Below are positions 6,680 through 14,479 of a stretch of DNA of 16,721 nt, one piece after another. The position numbers and the translations under genes were made by a program. The number at the start of each line of letters is the position of its first letter. The first letter of the stretch is position 1. Below the pieces are notes generated by a model, which saw nothing but the letters and a program-made list of their open reading frames with translations, was not told where the DNA came from and did no database searches. Origin of the DNA: Actinomycetes bacterium (lineage in GTDB: Bacteria > Actinomycetota > Actinomycetes > Propionibacteriales > Propionibacteriaceae); the NCBI GenBank assembly GCA_029778515.1, contig JAKOQD010000271.1, positions 1-16,721 on the forward strand, in the 5' to 3' direction.

Positions 6680-7399
6680 TTAGCCGGCGACGGCCAGCGC
6701 GTCGGCCAGGGTGAAGTTGCCGACGTAAAGGGCGGTGCCGATGATCGCGCCCTCGACCCCCTGTGGCACCAACTCGCGCAGGGCGCGCAGGTCGTCCAGG
6801 GTGGAGATGCCACCGCTGGCGACCACCTTGGCATCGGTGCGGGCGCAGACGTCGGTGAGCAACTGCAGGTTCGGGCCGGTGAGCATGCCGTCACTGGCCA
6901 CGTCGGTCACCACGTAGCGGGCACAGCCGGCCGCGTTCAGCCGATCCAGCGTCTCCCAGAGCTCGCCGCCTTCGCGGGTCCAGCCGCGCGCGGCCAGCCG
7001 TGTCCCGCGCACGTCCAGGCCGATCGCGATCCGGTCACCGTGGTCGGCGATGATGCGATCGCACCACTCCGGGTGCTCCAGCGCGGCGGTACCGATGTTG
7101 ACGCGACGACACCCGGTGGCCAGCGCCCGCTGCAGCGACGCATCATCGCGGATGCCGCCTGACAGCTCGACCTTCAGCGCCATCTTTGCCACGATCTCGG
7201 CGATCACCTCGGCATTGCTGCCACGGCCGAAGGCCGCGTCCAGATCGACCAGGTGCAACCACTCGGCGCCACCGTCCTGCCAGCGCAGCGCCGCCGCCAG
7301 CGGGTCACCGAAGACCTTCTCCGAGCCGGCCACACCCTGGGTGAGCTGCACCGCCTGGCCGCCCTGCACATCGACGGCGGGTAGGAGTTCGAGCCTCAT
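6680..7399 (-). CDS. priA: ProFAR isomerase, PriA type (HisA/TrpF)
   Basis: This (beta-alpha)8 enzyme converts ProFAR to PRFAR in histidine synthesis; actinobacterial PriA proteins also catalyse the TrpF step of tryptophan synthesis. The 239-residue product carries LLPAVDV (5-11) with general-acid/base Asp D10, [14 protein letters not shown] (49-62), [10 protein letters not shown] (77-86), ARGW (137-140) with the Arg and Trp (138, 140) linked to the dual activity, and TDVASDGML (165-173) with D170. These features favour PriA over a plain HisA. Unusually, residue 18 in AVQLTQG is Gln, where M. tuberculosis PriA and other PriA/HisA proteins I recall have Arg (AVRL). The ATG at 7399 overlaps the hisH stop by 4 nt. 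It is the last gene of this his run; hisF does not follow. Confidence 0.93.
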   Translation of the reverse strand: MRLELLPAVDVQGGQAVQLTQGVAGSEKVFGDPLAAALRWQDGGAEWLHLVDLDAAFGRGSNAEVIAEIVAKMALKVELSGGIRDDASLQRALATGCRRVNIGTAALEHPEWCDRIIADHGDRIAIGLDVRGTRLAARGWTREGGELWETLDRLNAAGCARYVVTDVASDGMLTGPNLQLLTDVCARTDAKVVASGGISTLDDLRALRELVPQGVEGAIIGTALYVGNFTLADALAVAG

Positions 7400-8037
7400 G
7401 ATTCCTTCCTCAACGTGCCCAGCCAGTTGCGCAGCAGCCGCGCGCCGGCCGCTCCGGACTTCTCCGGATGGAACTGCGTCGACCAGAGCGCCCCCTGTTC
7501 GACCGCGGCGATGAACCGGTCACCGCCGTGCTCGGCCCAGGAGATCCGGGCGGTTCCCGGCCAGTCCGGCACCTCGTGGACGCCGTAGGAGTGGACGAAG
7601 TAGAACCGCTCGTGCTCGACACCGGCGAACATCGCGGACGCGGTCGGCGGTTCGACCTTGTTCCAACCCATGTGCGGCAGCGGTACGGCGGCCAACTCCG
7701 CCACGACGCCTGGCAGCACGCCGACCCCGGGTGTCGGCTCGCCATGCTCGACGCCGAGCGCGAACAGCACCTGGTGCCCGACGCAGATGCCCAGCACCGG
7801 ACGCTTCGCCGCCAGCCGCCGCAGGATCAGCTGCGGCCCGCCGACTGACGCCAGCCCGTCCATGCATGCCGCGAAGGCACCCACGCCGGGGACGACCAGG
7901 CCTTCCGCGGCCAGGCAGGCGTCCGGGTCGGAGGTCAGCACCACCTCCGCGCCGGCCGCAACGAGTGCGCGAACCACGGAATGCAGGTTGCCGGAGCCGT
8001 AGTCGAGGACGGCTACCAGCGGGTCACGAGAGGTCAC
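7396..8037 (-). CDS. hisH: Imidazole glycerol phosphate synthase, glutaminase subunit HisH
   Basis: HisH hydrolyses glutamine and channels ammonia to HisF, which makes IGP and AICAR from PRFAR. The 213-residue product is a class I glutamine amidotransferase: [11 protein letters not shown] (11-21), [12 protein letters not shown] (48-59), nucleophile elbow GICVGHQ with C85, and the H190/E192 pair in QFHPEKSG. The elbow has His where most HisH proteins have Met (GMQ), a form more usual in other glutamine amidotransferases. The start is a GTG overlapping the hisB stop (GTGA). Its partner HisF is not encoded in the window and must be elsewhere for this subunit to work. Confidence 0.96.
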   Translation of the reverse strand: MTSRDPLVAVLDYGSGNLHSVVRALVAAGAEVVLTSDPDACLAAEGLVVPGVGAFAACMDGLASVGGPQLILRRLAAKRPVLGICVGHQVLFALGVEHGEPTPGVGVLPGVVAELAAVPLPHMGWNKVEPPTASAMFAGVEHERFYFVHSYGVHEVPDWPGTARISWAEHGGDRFIAAVEQGALWSTQFHPEKSGAAGARLLRNWLGTLRKES

Positions 8038-8648
8038 AGGCTTCCCTTGGTGGACGGCACCTGACCGGCAATCCGCGGATCGATGGCCACGGCATCGCGC
8101 AGGGCGCGGGCCAGCGCCTTGAACTGCGCCTCGACGATGTGGTGCGGATCCCGTCCGGCGAGCACGCGCAGATGCAGGGTGATTCCGGCGTTGATCGCGA
8201 AGGATTCGATCACGTGCTGGGTCATCGACCCGGCATAGGGCACTCCCGAGCCACCGATCAGGGCGTACTGCTGACCTTCGGGCTCGCCGGAGTACACCAC
8301 GTACGGACGGCCGGCCAGGTCGACCACGCAGTGCGCGAGGGCCTCGTCCAGCGGCACGGTGGCGTCCGCATAGCGACGCACCCCCGCCTTGTCTCCCAGG
8401 GCCTCGGCGAAGGCCTGGCCGAGCACGATCGCGGTGTCCTCAACGCTGTGGTGGCCGTCGATGTGCACGTCCCCGGTGGTGGTGATTTCCAGGTCGATGA
8501 GCGAGTGCTTGGCCAGAGCGGTGAGCATGTGGTCGTAGAAGCCGACCCCGGTGCTGATCGTGGACTGGCCGGTGCCGTCGAGATTCAGGGCCACCCGAAC
8601 CTCGGATTCACTGGTCGACCGGGTGCGGACGGCGGTACGCGGGCTCAT
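8034..8648 (-). CDS. hisB: Imidazoleglycerol-phosphate dehydratase HisB
   Basis: HisB removes water from imidazole glycerol phosphate to give imidazole acetol phosphate; it is a 24-mer manganese enzyme. The 204-residue product is the dehydratase alone, without the histidinol-phosphatase domain of enterobacterial HisB. Motifs seen: GVGFYDHML (34-42), the metal-binding [11 protein letters not shown] (64-74), VPLDEAL (98-104), and [17 protein letters not shown] (167-183), with a paired internal repeat of the HH motif as expected. A separate histidinol-phosphate phosphatase is therefore needed and is not in the window. The ATG at 8648 overlaps the hisC stop by 4 nt. Confidence 0.96.
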   Translation of the reverse strand: MSPRTAVRTRSTSESEVRVALNLDGTGQSTISTGVGFYDHMLTALAKHSLIDLEITTTGDVHIDGHHSVEDTAIVLGQAFAEALGDKAGVRRYADATVPLDEALAHCVVDLAGRPYVVYSGEPEGQQYALIGGSGVPYAGSMTQHVIESFAINAGITLHLRVLAGRDPHHIVEAQFKALARALRDAVAIDPRIAGQVPSTKGSL

Positions 8649-9730
8649 CTTTCCTCCATCACTTCAGCCAGAGCGGCGTAGAACGCCTGGGTCTCCGCCG
8701 GTGTACCGGCCGAGACCCGCAGGTAGCCGGCCGGACCGGTCTCGCGCACGAGCACTCCCCGCTCCAGCAGCCGTTGCCAGACATCATGTCGGTCGGCGAA
8801 CGGGCCGAACAAACAGAAGTTCGCGTCGGAGTCGATCACCTCGACCCCCAGTTGAGGCAGCCGAACCAGCATCTGGTCCCGGGTCACCCGCAATTCATCC
8901 ACCTGGGCAAGCAGCTCTGCCGAATGAGCCAGCGCGACCCGCGCGACCGCCTGGGTCTGCGCGGACAGATGGTAGGGCAGCCGGACGATCCGGCACGCGT
9001 CCACGATCGCAGGCGAGGCGGCCAAATAGCCCACCCGACCGCCAGCGAGGGCGAACGCCTTGCTCATGGTCCGGGACACCACGAGGTTGCCGAAGCGCGG
9101 CAGCAGGGTCAGCGCGGTCTGCTCGGGGTGCCGGGCGAACTCCTGGTAGGCCTCGTCGACCACCACGATGGCTTCGGTCCCGGTCAACACCGCCTCGACC
9201 ACCTCGAGCGGGGTCGTGGTGCCAGTGGGGTTGTTGGGGGTGGTGATCACCACCACCGCGGGCTCATGTTCAGCGATCGCCTTCAGCACCGTGTCCGCGT
9301 CCAGGCTGTAATCCGGCAACCGCGGCTCAGTGACGTAGGTGGTGTGGGTGTTGCGGGCGTACTCCGGATACATCGAGTAGGTCGGGGTGAAGCTGAGCAC
9401 CTTGCGTCCGGGGCCGCCGAAGCCCTGCAGCAGGTGGGTCATCACCTCGTTGGAGCCGTTCGCAGCCCAGATCTGCAGCGGGATCAGGCCGTGGCCCAGG
9501 TAGTCCGCCAACGCCTCCCGCAACGCCCAGGCCTCGCGATCCGGGTAGCGGTTCAGCGATTCCGCCGCGACCGCCGACGCCATCTCGGCCCGGATCTCCG
9601 GGCCAGGTGGGTACGGGTTCTCGTTGACGTTCAGCCGCACCGGAACGTCGAGCTGCGGCGCGCCGTAGGGCTCCTCCCCCACCAGTTCCGGCCGCAACGG
9701 CAACTCCCCCAGGTTAGCGTCGGGCCTCAT
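8645..9730 (-). CDS. hisC: Histidinol-phosphate aminotransferase HisC
   Basis: HisC is a PLP-dependent class I/II aminotransferase converting imidazole acetol phosphate and glutamate to histidinol phosphate. In its 361 residues are [12 protein letters not shown] (33-44), RYPD (61-64), AANGSNEVM (89-97), TTPNNPTG (163-170), VVDEAYQEF (190-198) and [17 protein letters not shown] (219-235), in which K224 is the PLP lysine. Length and motif spacing are standard. Position between hisD and hisB supports HisC rather than a related aromatic aminotransferase. The ATG overlaps the hisD stop by 4 nt. Confidence 0.96.
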   Translation of the reverse strand: MRPDANLGELPLRPELVGEEPYGAPQLDVPVRLNVNENPYPPGPEIRAEMASAVAAESLNRYPDREAWALREALADYLGHGLIPLQIWAANGSNEVMTHLLQGFGGPGRKVLSFTPTYSMYPEYARNTHTTYVTEPRLPDYSLDADTVLKAIAEHEPAVVVITTPNNPTGTTTPLEVVEAVLTGTEAIVVVDEAYQEFARHPEQTALTLLPRFGNLVVSRTMSKAFALAGGRVGYLAASPAIVDACRIVRLPYHLSAQTQAVARVALAHSAELLAQVDELRVTRDQMLVRLPQLGVEVIDSDANFCLFGPFADRHDVWQRLLERGVLVRETGPAGYLRVSAGTPAETQAFYAALAEVMEER

Positions 9731-11028
9731 GCGGGCCGCCTCACGGTCACGGCGGCGCCGTGCGCCGGGAGGTCCTCGGCCGCGGCGAAGGTCTCCACCA
9801 CCCCTGCCACCGCCAGCAGCGCGGCTTCGGAGTAGTCAATCACGTGCACCTGCTTGCGGAAGCTGTGCACGTTCAGCCCGGACGAGTGGCAGGCGCAGCC
9901 CGCGGTCGGCAGCACGTGGGTGGAGCCCGCGCTGTAGTCGCCCAGCGAAACCGGCGAGTACGGGCCGACGAAGATCGCACCGGCATTCCGAACCCGCGCG
10001 GCTACTGCGGCCGCGTCGGCGGTGTGGATCTCCAGGTGCTCCGCGGCGTACGCGTCCACCACCGCGAGGCCCTGCGCGACATCGTCCACCAGGACTATCG
10101 CCGACTGCCGTCCGGTGAGCGCGGTCCGCACACGGTCGGCATGCTTGGTAGCGGCGACCTGCGGTTCAAGCTCGGCCTGCACCGCCTCCGCCAGATCCAC
10201 GGAGTCGGTGACCAGCACGGACGCGGCCATCGGGTCGTGCTCGGCCTGGGAGATCAGGTCGGCGGCCACGAACCTGGGCACTGCGGTGCCATCGGCGAGG
10301 ATCGCGATCTCGGTCGGTCCGGCTTCGGAGTCGATACCGATCAGTCCGCGCAGCAGGCGTTTGGCCGCAACCACGTAGATGTTGCCCGGTCCGGTGACCA
10401 GGTCGACGCTCGCGCAGAGCCCGGGCACCCCGTACGCGAACATGGCGATCGCTTGCGCGCCGCCGACGGCGTACACCTCCTCCACCCCCAGCAATGCGCA
10501 CACCGCAAGGATGTTCGGATGCGGCAGGCCGCCGAACTCGGCCTGCGGCGGGCTGGCGACCGCGATCGAGCTCACCCCGGCAACCTGTGCCGGAATCACG
10601 TTCATCAACACGCTGGACGCCAGCGGCGCGAGCCCGCCGGGCACGTAGAGACCGACTCGGCCGACCGGCACGAGCTTCTGCTCGACCACCGCGCCGGGTG
10701 CCAGCTCCACCCGGGCCGGCACGCTCACCGCTTCAGCTTCGGCCACCAGCCGACGGCGACGGATCGCTTCGGTGAAGGCCGCGCGCACCTGCTCGTCCAG
10801 GCCGGAAAGCGCGCCGGCCAATTCGGCGGCCGGCACTCGGAAGGAGCGCGGCGTGACCCGGTCAAACCGCTCGGAGAACTCGGCAAGTGCCGCCTCCCCG
10901 CGCTCGGCCACGGCAGCCACGATCGGCCGCACCTGCTCGACCGCTGCGTCCACGTCGAACTCGGCACGCGGCAACACACTGCGGTAGTCGGGCATGGCCC
11001 GGCCACGCAGGTCGATAGTTCTCAGCAC
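9727..11028 (-). CDS. hisD: Histidinol dehydrogenase HisD
   Basis: HisD is the zinc enzyme for the last two NAD-dependent oxidations, histidinol to histidine. The 433-residue product shows [15 protein letters not shown] (125-139), [13 protein letters not shown] (212-224), IDSEAGPTE (232-240), QAEHD with zinc ligands Q261/H264, AEHLEIHT with catalytic E330/H331, [13 protein letters not shown] with D364, and PAHGAAV with H424, so the active site is complete. The start is a GTG (VLRTIDLRG, the normal N-terminus) lying 6 nt after a TAGAAT -10 box and without a Shine-Dalgarno sequence, so the operon probably begins with a leaderless message. This leaves no room for a T-box or leader-peptide attenuator in front of hisD. 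Confidence 0.97.
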   Translation of the reverse strand: MLRTIDLRGRAMPDYRSVLPRAEFDVDAAVEQVRPIVAAVAERGEAALAEFSERFDRVTPRSFRVPAAELAGALSGLDEQVRAAFTEAIRRRRLVAEAEAVSVPARVELAPGAVVEQKLVPVGRVGLYVPGGLAPLASSVLMNVIPAQVAGVSSIAVASPPQAEFGGLPHPNILAVCALLGVEEVYAVGGAQAIAMFAYGVPGLCASVDLVTGPGNIYVVAAKRLLRGLIGIDSEAGPTEIAILADGTAVPRFVAADLISQAEHDPMAASVLVTDSVDLAEAVQAELEPQVAATKHADRVRTALTGRQSAIVLVDDVAQGLAVVDAYAAEHLEIHTADAAAVAARVRNAGAIFVGPYSPVSLGDYSAGSTHVLPTAGCACHSSGLNVHSFRKQVHVIDYSEAALLAVAGVVETFAAAEDLPAHGAAVTVRRPA

Positions 11029-11034
11029 AACCGG

Positions 11035-11040
11035 ATTCTA
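11035..11040 (-). promoter_or_regulatory. -10 box of the his operon (leaderless start)
   Basis: On the minus strand TAGAAT is close to the TATAAT consensus and ends exactly 6 nt before the hisD GTG, placing transcription start at the start codon. No clear -35 hexamer is seen in the GC-rich sequence upstream. Confidence 0.6.
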
Positions 11041-11127
11041 TTGGGCGGGCGCACACCGACCGCGCGCCGCCCAGCTTCGTGGGCATCGTCTGCCGTGCCA
11101 GCGGGTACGAATGATTGACTAGGCCGC

Positions 11128-11865
11128 ATGTTCATCGGCTTCGGCACCGCCGTCAATGTCGTCACGGTGGTGATCGGCAGCGCACTGGGGGTGCTGGTCG
11201 GCCATCGGCTCCCCCATCGCACCCGCGAGTTGGTCACCCAGGTGTTGGGACTGGTCACGCTGGTGATCGGCGGGCTGTCGATCGCGTCCGGCATGTCGGA
11301 GGCCTTCGCCGCAGAGGTCGGCGCCCAGGCCCGGCTGCTGATCGTGCTCGGCTCGCTACTGATCGGCGGCATCATCGGTTCGCTGCTGCAGATCGAGAAC
11401 CGGCTCGACCGCGGCGCCCAGTTGCTGCACCACCGGTTCGCGTCCGGCAGTGAGGGCAGCACCTTCGTCGAGGGCGCGGTCACCGCCACCCTCGTCTTCT
11501 GCGTCGGGCCGCTGTCGATCCTCGGCGCCCTCTCGGACGGGCTCGGCCAAGGCGCGGAGCAGTTGCTGGTCAAGGCGGTGATGGACGGGTTCGCGGCCAT
11601 CGCCTTCGCTGCATCGCTGGGCATCGGGGTGATGGCCTCGGTGATCCCGCTGGCGATCTACCAGGGGCTGCTGACCCTGCTGGGGTTCGCGCTCGGCAAC
11701 TTCCTGCCCGTCGGACAGGTGGATGCGCTGGGCTCCGTCGGCGGCGTGATCCTGCTCGGTCTGGGCTTCCGCCTGGCCGGGATAAAGCAGATCCCGGTCG
11801 GTGATCTGCTGCCGGCGCTGGTCATGGCTCCCCTGCTGACGGCCGGGGTCGGGATGCTGGTCTGA
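11128..11865 (+). CDS. DUF554 family membrane protein
   Basis: The 245-residue product is almost entirely hydrophobic with about seven membrane segments and matches the DUF554 (YdfK/YqgA-like) family: GTAVNVVTVVIGSALGVLVG (6-25), GGIIGSLLQIENRLD (80-94), and the characteristic FVEGAVTATLVFCVGPLSI (113-131) with the Asp in VMDGFAAIA (151-159) further on. The family is widespread and its function is not established; a transport role has been supposed. It is divergent from hisD, with 99 bp between the starts. The ATG was chosen for the family-typical N-terminus; no ribosome site or clear -10 box is visible. The next gene starts inside its stop codon (TGATG), so the two are probably co-translated. 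Confidence 0.88.
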   Translation: MFIGFGTAVNVVTVVIGSALGVLVGHRLPHRTRELVTQVLGLVTLVIGGLSIASGMSEAFAAEVGAQARLLIVLGSLLIGGIIGSLLQIENRLDRGAQLLHHRFASGSEGSTFVEGAVTATLVFCVGPLSILGALSDGLGQGAEQLLVKAVMDGFAAIAFAASLGIGVMASVIPLAIYQGLLTLLGFALGNFLPVGQVDALGSVGGVILLGLGFRLAGIKQIPVGDLLPALVMAPLLTAGVGMLV

Positions 11866-12347
11866 TGGCGGGGGCCACACCGGCGATCGAAGCGCTGCTC
11901 GCTGCCGGGATCGCGCACACCCTGCATCCCTACGACCACGACCCGCTGGTCACCGCCTATGGCGATGAGACCGTGGCTGCACTAGGTGTGGATCCGCTGC
12001 GGGTGTTCAAGACCCTGGTGCTGGACGTGGGCGCCACCCGGCCGGAGCTCGCGGTCGGGGTGGTGCCGGTGGCCGGGCAGCTCGACCTGAAGCACTTCGC
12101 GACCGCGCTCGGCGTGAAGAAGGCCGCGATGGCTGCGGCCGACTTGGTGGCCCGAAGCACCGGCTACGTGCTCGGCGGGGTTTCGCCGCTCGCCCAGAAG
12201 AACTCGCTGCCGACGATCATCGACGAGACCGCGGAGCTGTGGGACACCATCTATGTCTCCGCTGGACGCCGCGGCCTACAGGTCGAGCTTGCCCCTAACG
12301 ATCTCGCCGCCGTGGTGAGCGCCCGCTTCGCCGACATTGCCCGCTGA
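11865..12347 (+). CDS. ybaK: YbaK/EbsC-type aminoacyl-tRNA deacylase (Cys-tRNA(Pro) editing)
   Basis: YbaK proteins hydrolyse mischarged Cys-tRNA(Pro) in trans and so protect proline codons. The 160-residue single-domain protein shows VFKTLVLDV with the essential lysine (K49), the TPAIEALLAAGIAHTLHPYDHD start, GQLDLKHFATALGVKKAAMA (71-90), and GYVLGGVSPLAQKNSLPTII (100-119), all family-typical in order and spacing. The ATG overlaps the DUF554 stop by one base. Related editing domains (ProXp-ala, INS of ProRS) are alternatives, but the GGVSPL motif and the length favour YbaK. It converges on the CYTH-CHAD gene with 17 bp between them. Confidence 0.92.
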   Translation: MAGATPAIEALLAAGIAHTLHPYDHDPLVTAYGDETVAALGVDPLRVFKTLVLDVGATRPELAVGVVPVAGQLDLKHFATALGVKKAAMAAADLVARSTGYVLGGVSPLAQKNSLPTIIDETAELWDTIYVSAGRRGLQVELAPNDLAAVVSARFADIAR

Positions 12348-12368
12348 GCCGACAATGCGACGGTTCAG
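12344..12368. terminator. Short palindrome spanning both stop codons of convergent genes
   Basis: CTGAGCCG (12344-12351) and CGGTTCAG (12361-12368) can form an 8-bp stem with one G-U pair and a 9-nt loop; each arm contains the stop codon of one of the two converging genes. It could end transcripts in both directions. There is no U-run and the stem is short, so this is tentative. Confidence 0.3.
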
Positions 12369-13825
12369 GGAACGTCCAGAGCGAGCGCGTCCGCCAGAGC
12401 TGCACGGCCCGCGGCCAGGGACTCACGCAGCAGCCGATCCTCGTGCTGGCGCAGGTCGTCGAACGGCAGCCGCGGCAGGCCGTCCGCCACCGCATGCCAG
12501 GCGACGTCGCCGATCACCTGCTGGGCGACCACAGCGTCCTGCACCGCGCCCAGGCCCTCGGTGACCGCTTCCCAACGGGCTCGCCACACCTCGGCACCCG
12601 CGCCCAGCACTGGCACGAGCAGTTCGGAGCCGTACCGGGCTGCCTTCGCGGCCTTGCGCACCTCGTGCCAGCGAGTCAGGTCGGACGGCCGGGACGCGGC
12701 GTGCTCGGCCAGCTTGCCGACCCGGGCCACCGCGCGTGCCAGTAGCCGCGGCAACAGTTCCGCGGCAGGTCGCTGAGCAGCCGGCGACCATTGCGGTTCA
12801 GCCAGCAGCCGGCTCAAGGCGAGTTGGAGTGCTTCGTACCCCGCGGTCCGCATGGACGCGACCAGCTTGGCGTGCGCTGCAGCGTGGGTGCTCCCCAGTG
12901 AGCGCTGCAGTCGCTCGCCGACCAGCAACCGATCGGTCTCCGGAAGCTGCCGGACGGCCTCAGCGAGCCGGGACTGCAGTACCTCGGCGTCCCGGGGGGC
13001 ACCGAGTTCCTCGGCATGCCAGCGCAACTCATTCCGCAAGGTGCCGGTCTGGTCGGCGAAGACCCGCGCGTACGTCCGCAGGGCGCTGCGCAGGCGCCGC
13101 GTCGCCACTCGGCTGCGATGCACCGCGTCCGGTGCGTCGACCAGCACGTCCGCTTCGCGGTTCTGCAGCACGCCCACCTGCTCGGCGAGGTAGGCATGGA
13201 CCGCCTCGCCGGCGCTCGACCGGCCGTCGAGCGCACGTTGGGCAGCGATCGCGTCCGCGAGTGCGCGTCCGATCTTCGAGCCGGATTGCGCCCGGTCGAT
13301 GCCATGCGCGGTCAGTACGGCTTCGAGCCGGTCGAGCAGGCCCAGGTCGCCGCCGACAAGCTCAATCTCGGCCTCACGCCAGCGCTCCCGCCGAGCCCCG
13401 ACGGACGCGACCACGTCGTCGGTGCACGACACCGCGAGCACATCGCCGCCAGCGCCCAGCAACTGCTGCTCACGCCGATTCGTCCGCAGCACGGCCACCG
13501 GCACCAGCGGTGCACCAGCGAGTGTCGTGGCCACCCGGCGGCGGAACTCGTCCGGCACCCGGGGCGCTGCGCCATCCGCGTGCACCTCGATGCGTTGATC
13601 GGAAGTGGGTCCGGGAAGCTTCAGGTGCCAGCCCGCGTCCGCTCCGCCGACCCGGTGCCGGATCACCTGCCAAGCACGGGTCAACCGTAAGTCGGGCGCG
13701 TCGTAGTAGGTGGCAGTCAACTCGAACTCGCCCACCGGGCCAGGAGTGATCACTGCGGCAAGGTCCGGCAGTTCCTGACCGGTTGTGAGCGCATACTTGC
13801 GCTCGGCCTCGATCAGTTGGGCCAC
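12365..13825 (-). CDS. CYTH and CHAD domain-containing protein
   Basis: The N-terminal part (about 1-195) is a CYTH domain, the triphosphate tunnel fold of class IV adenylate cyclases and tripolyphosphatases: EAERK (6-10, the ExExK motif), VIRHRV (54-59), WHLKLPG (66-72), REAEIELVGG (150-159) and SGSKIGRAL (181-189). The C-terminal part (about 205-480) is a CHAD domain, an all-helical domain with conserved His and basic residues that binds polyphosphate: VHRSRVATRRLRSALR (235-250) and WHEVRKAAKAARYGSELL (386-403). The fusion is common, and a role in binding or hydrolysing polyphosphate is likely but unproven. The GTG start at 13825 sits 2 nt after the previous stop codon, so it is co-transcribed with the membrane-protein gene and probably dnaE. 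Confidence 0.9.
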   Translation of the reverse strand: MAQLIEAERKYALTTGQELPDLAAVITPGPVGEFELTATYYDAPDLRLTRAWQVIRHRVGGADAGWHLKLPGPTSDQRIEVHADGAAPRVPDEFRRRVATTLAGAPLVPVAVLRTNRREQQLLGAGGDVLAVSCTDDVVASVGARRERWREAEIELVGGDLGLLDRLEAVLTAHGIDRAQSGSKIGRALADAIAAQRALDGRSSAGEAVHAYLAEQVGVLQNREADVLVDAPDAVHRSRVATRRLRSALRTYARVFADQTGTLRNELRWHAEELGAPRDAEVLQSRLAEAVRQLPETDRLLVGERLQRSLGSTHAAAHAKLVASMRTAGYEALQLALSRLLAEPQWSPAAQRPAAELLPRLLARAVARVGKLAEHAASRPSDLTRWHEVRKAAKAARYGSELLVPVLGAGAEVWRARWEAVTEGLGAVQDAVVAQQVIGDVAWHAVADGLPRLPFDDLRQHEDRLLRESLAAGRAALADALALDVP

Positions 13826-13827
13826 GG

Positions 13828-14469
13828 TCAGGGCGTCGCTTCATCGGTGGCGGTGAGCACACCCCGCTCGTCAACGGTGCCGGCGTCCTCCGGTTCGTCG
13901 TCGGACGCTCGCCGCCACCAGTTGTCCGTGCCCTCCTCATCGTCGGGGCCGAAGGACGAGGCCAGTAGCACCGGGGTGACCGCGGCTAGCCCCCAAATCG
14001 CGAGTGCGGAGATCGAGCGCAGTTCCAGCGACACGGGCACCAGATCGCCCGCCTGCGCCGCGCCGAGGCGATCGGCGAAGTTGTTGGGCCCGATGAGCTC
14101 GCCGATCTGCCAGCACACCACTCCGGCCAGCAGACCGGCCGCCACCGCAAGGAGCGCGGTCGGCCAGCCGAGCGCACTGAACCAACGCCAGACCACCAGT
14201 CCGAGTCCCGCTCCGACCAGTGCACCGGTCACCACGAACCAGACGTCCGCGGCCACGACTTCAGTCAGCCCACGCTCAGAGATGCTCGCCGACCCGTCCT
14301 GCTGCAGGATCACGTAGCTCGGCAGGTCCGTCCCGAGCGACCAGAGCACACCGGCCAAGGCACCGACCACGAGGCAGAGCACTGCGAGTAGGCCGATCCA
14401 GGAGGCCACCCCGCGCACCGGTTCGGGCGCGATGGCCTCCGGCGACCCCTCGCTGACTGTCGTGCTCAC
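13828..14469 (-). CDS. Small actinobacterial membrane protein (DUF2567-like)
   Basis: The 213-residue product has four predicted membrane helices (about 22-46, 75-96, 102-124, 152-172), a short extracellular loop between the first two (YVILQQDGSASISERGL), and a charged acidic C-terminal tail (about 175-213). The layout recalls actinobacterial membrane proteins labelled DUF2567, but I cannot confirm that without a profile search. No catalytic motif is seen. It begins with GTG, the only good start, 10 nt after dnaE, and is followed 2 nt later by the CYTH-CHAD gene, so the three appear to be one transcript. Function unknown. Confidence 0.75.
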   Translation of the reverse strand: MSTTVSEGSPEAIAPEPVRGVASWIGLLAVLCLVVGALAGVLWSLGTDLPSYVILQQDGSASISERGLTEVVAADVWFVVTGALVGAGLGLVVWRWFSALGWPTALLAVAAGLLAGVVCWQIGELIGPNNFADRLGAAQAGDLVPVSLELRSISALAIWGLAAVTPVLLASSFGPDDEEGTDNWWRRASDDEPEDAGTVDERGVLTATDEATP

Positions 14470-14479
14470 GCGGCAGAGC

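Noticed and set aside
8807..8822. GAAC-N8-GTTC inside hisC
   Set aside because: The LexA box needs N4 spacing; this is inside coding sequence and likely chance.
9760..11118. Long open frame on the plus strand opposite hisD
   Set aside because: It mirrors hisD, whose motifs are complete; the translation is Arg/His/Gly-rich with no recognisable domain. Such antisense frames are expected at this GC content.
12736..13749. Plus-strand open frame opposite the CYTH-CHAD gene
   Set aside because: Extreme Arg/Pro/Ala composition and no domain; the CYTH and CHAD motifs on the other strand are clear.
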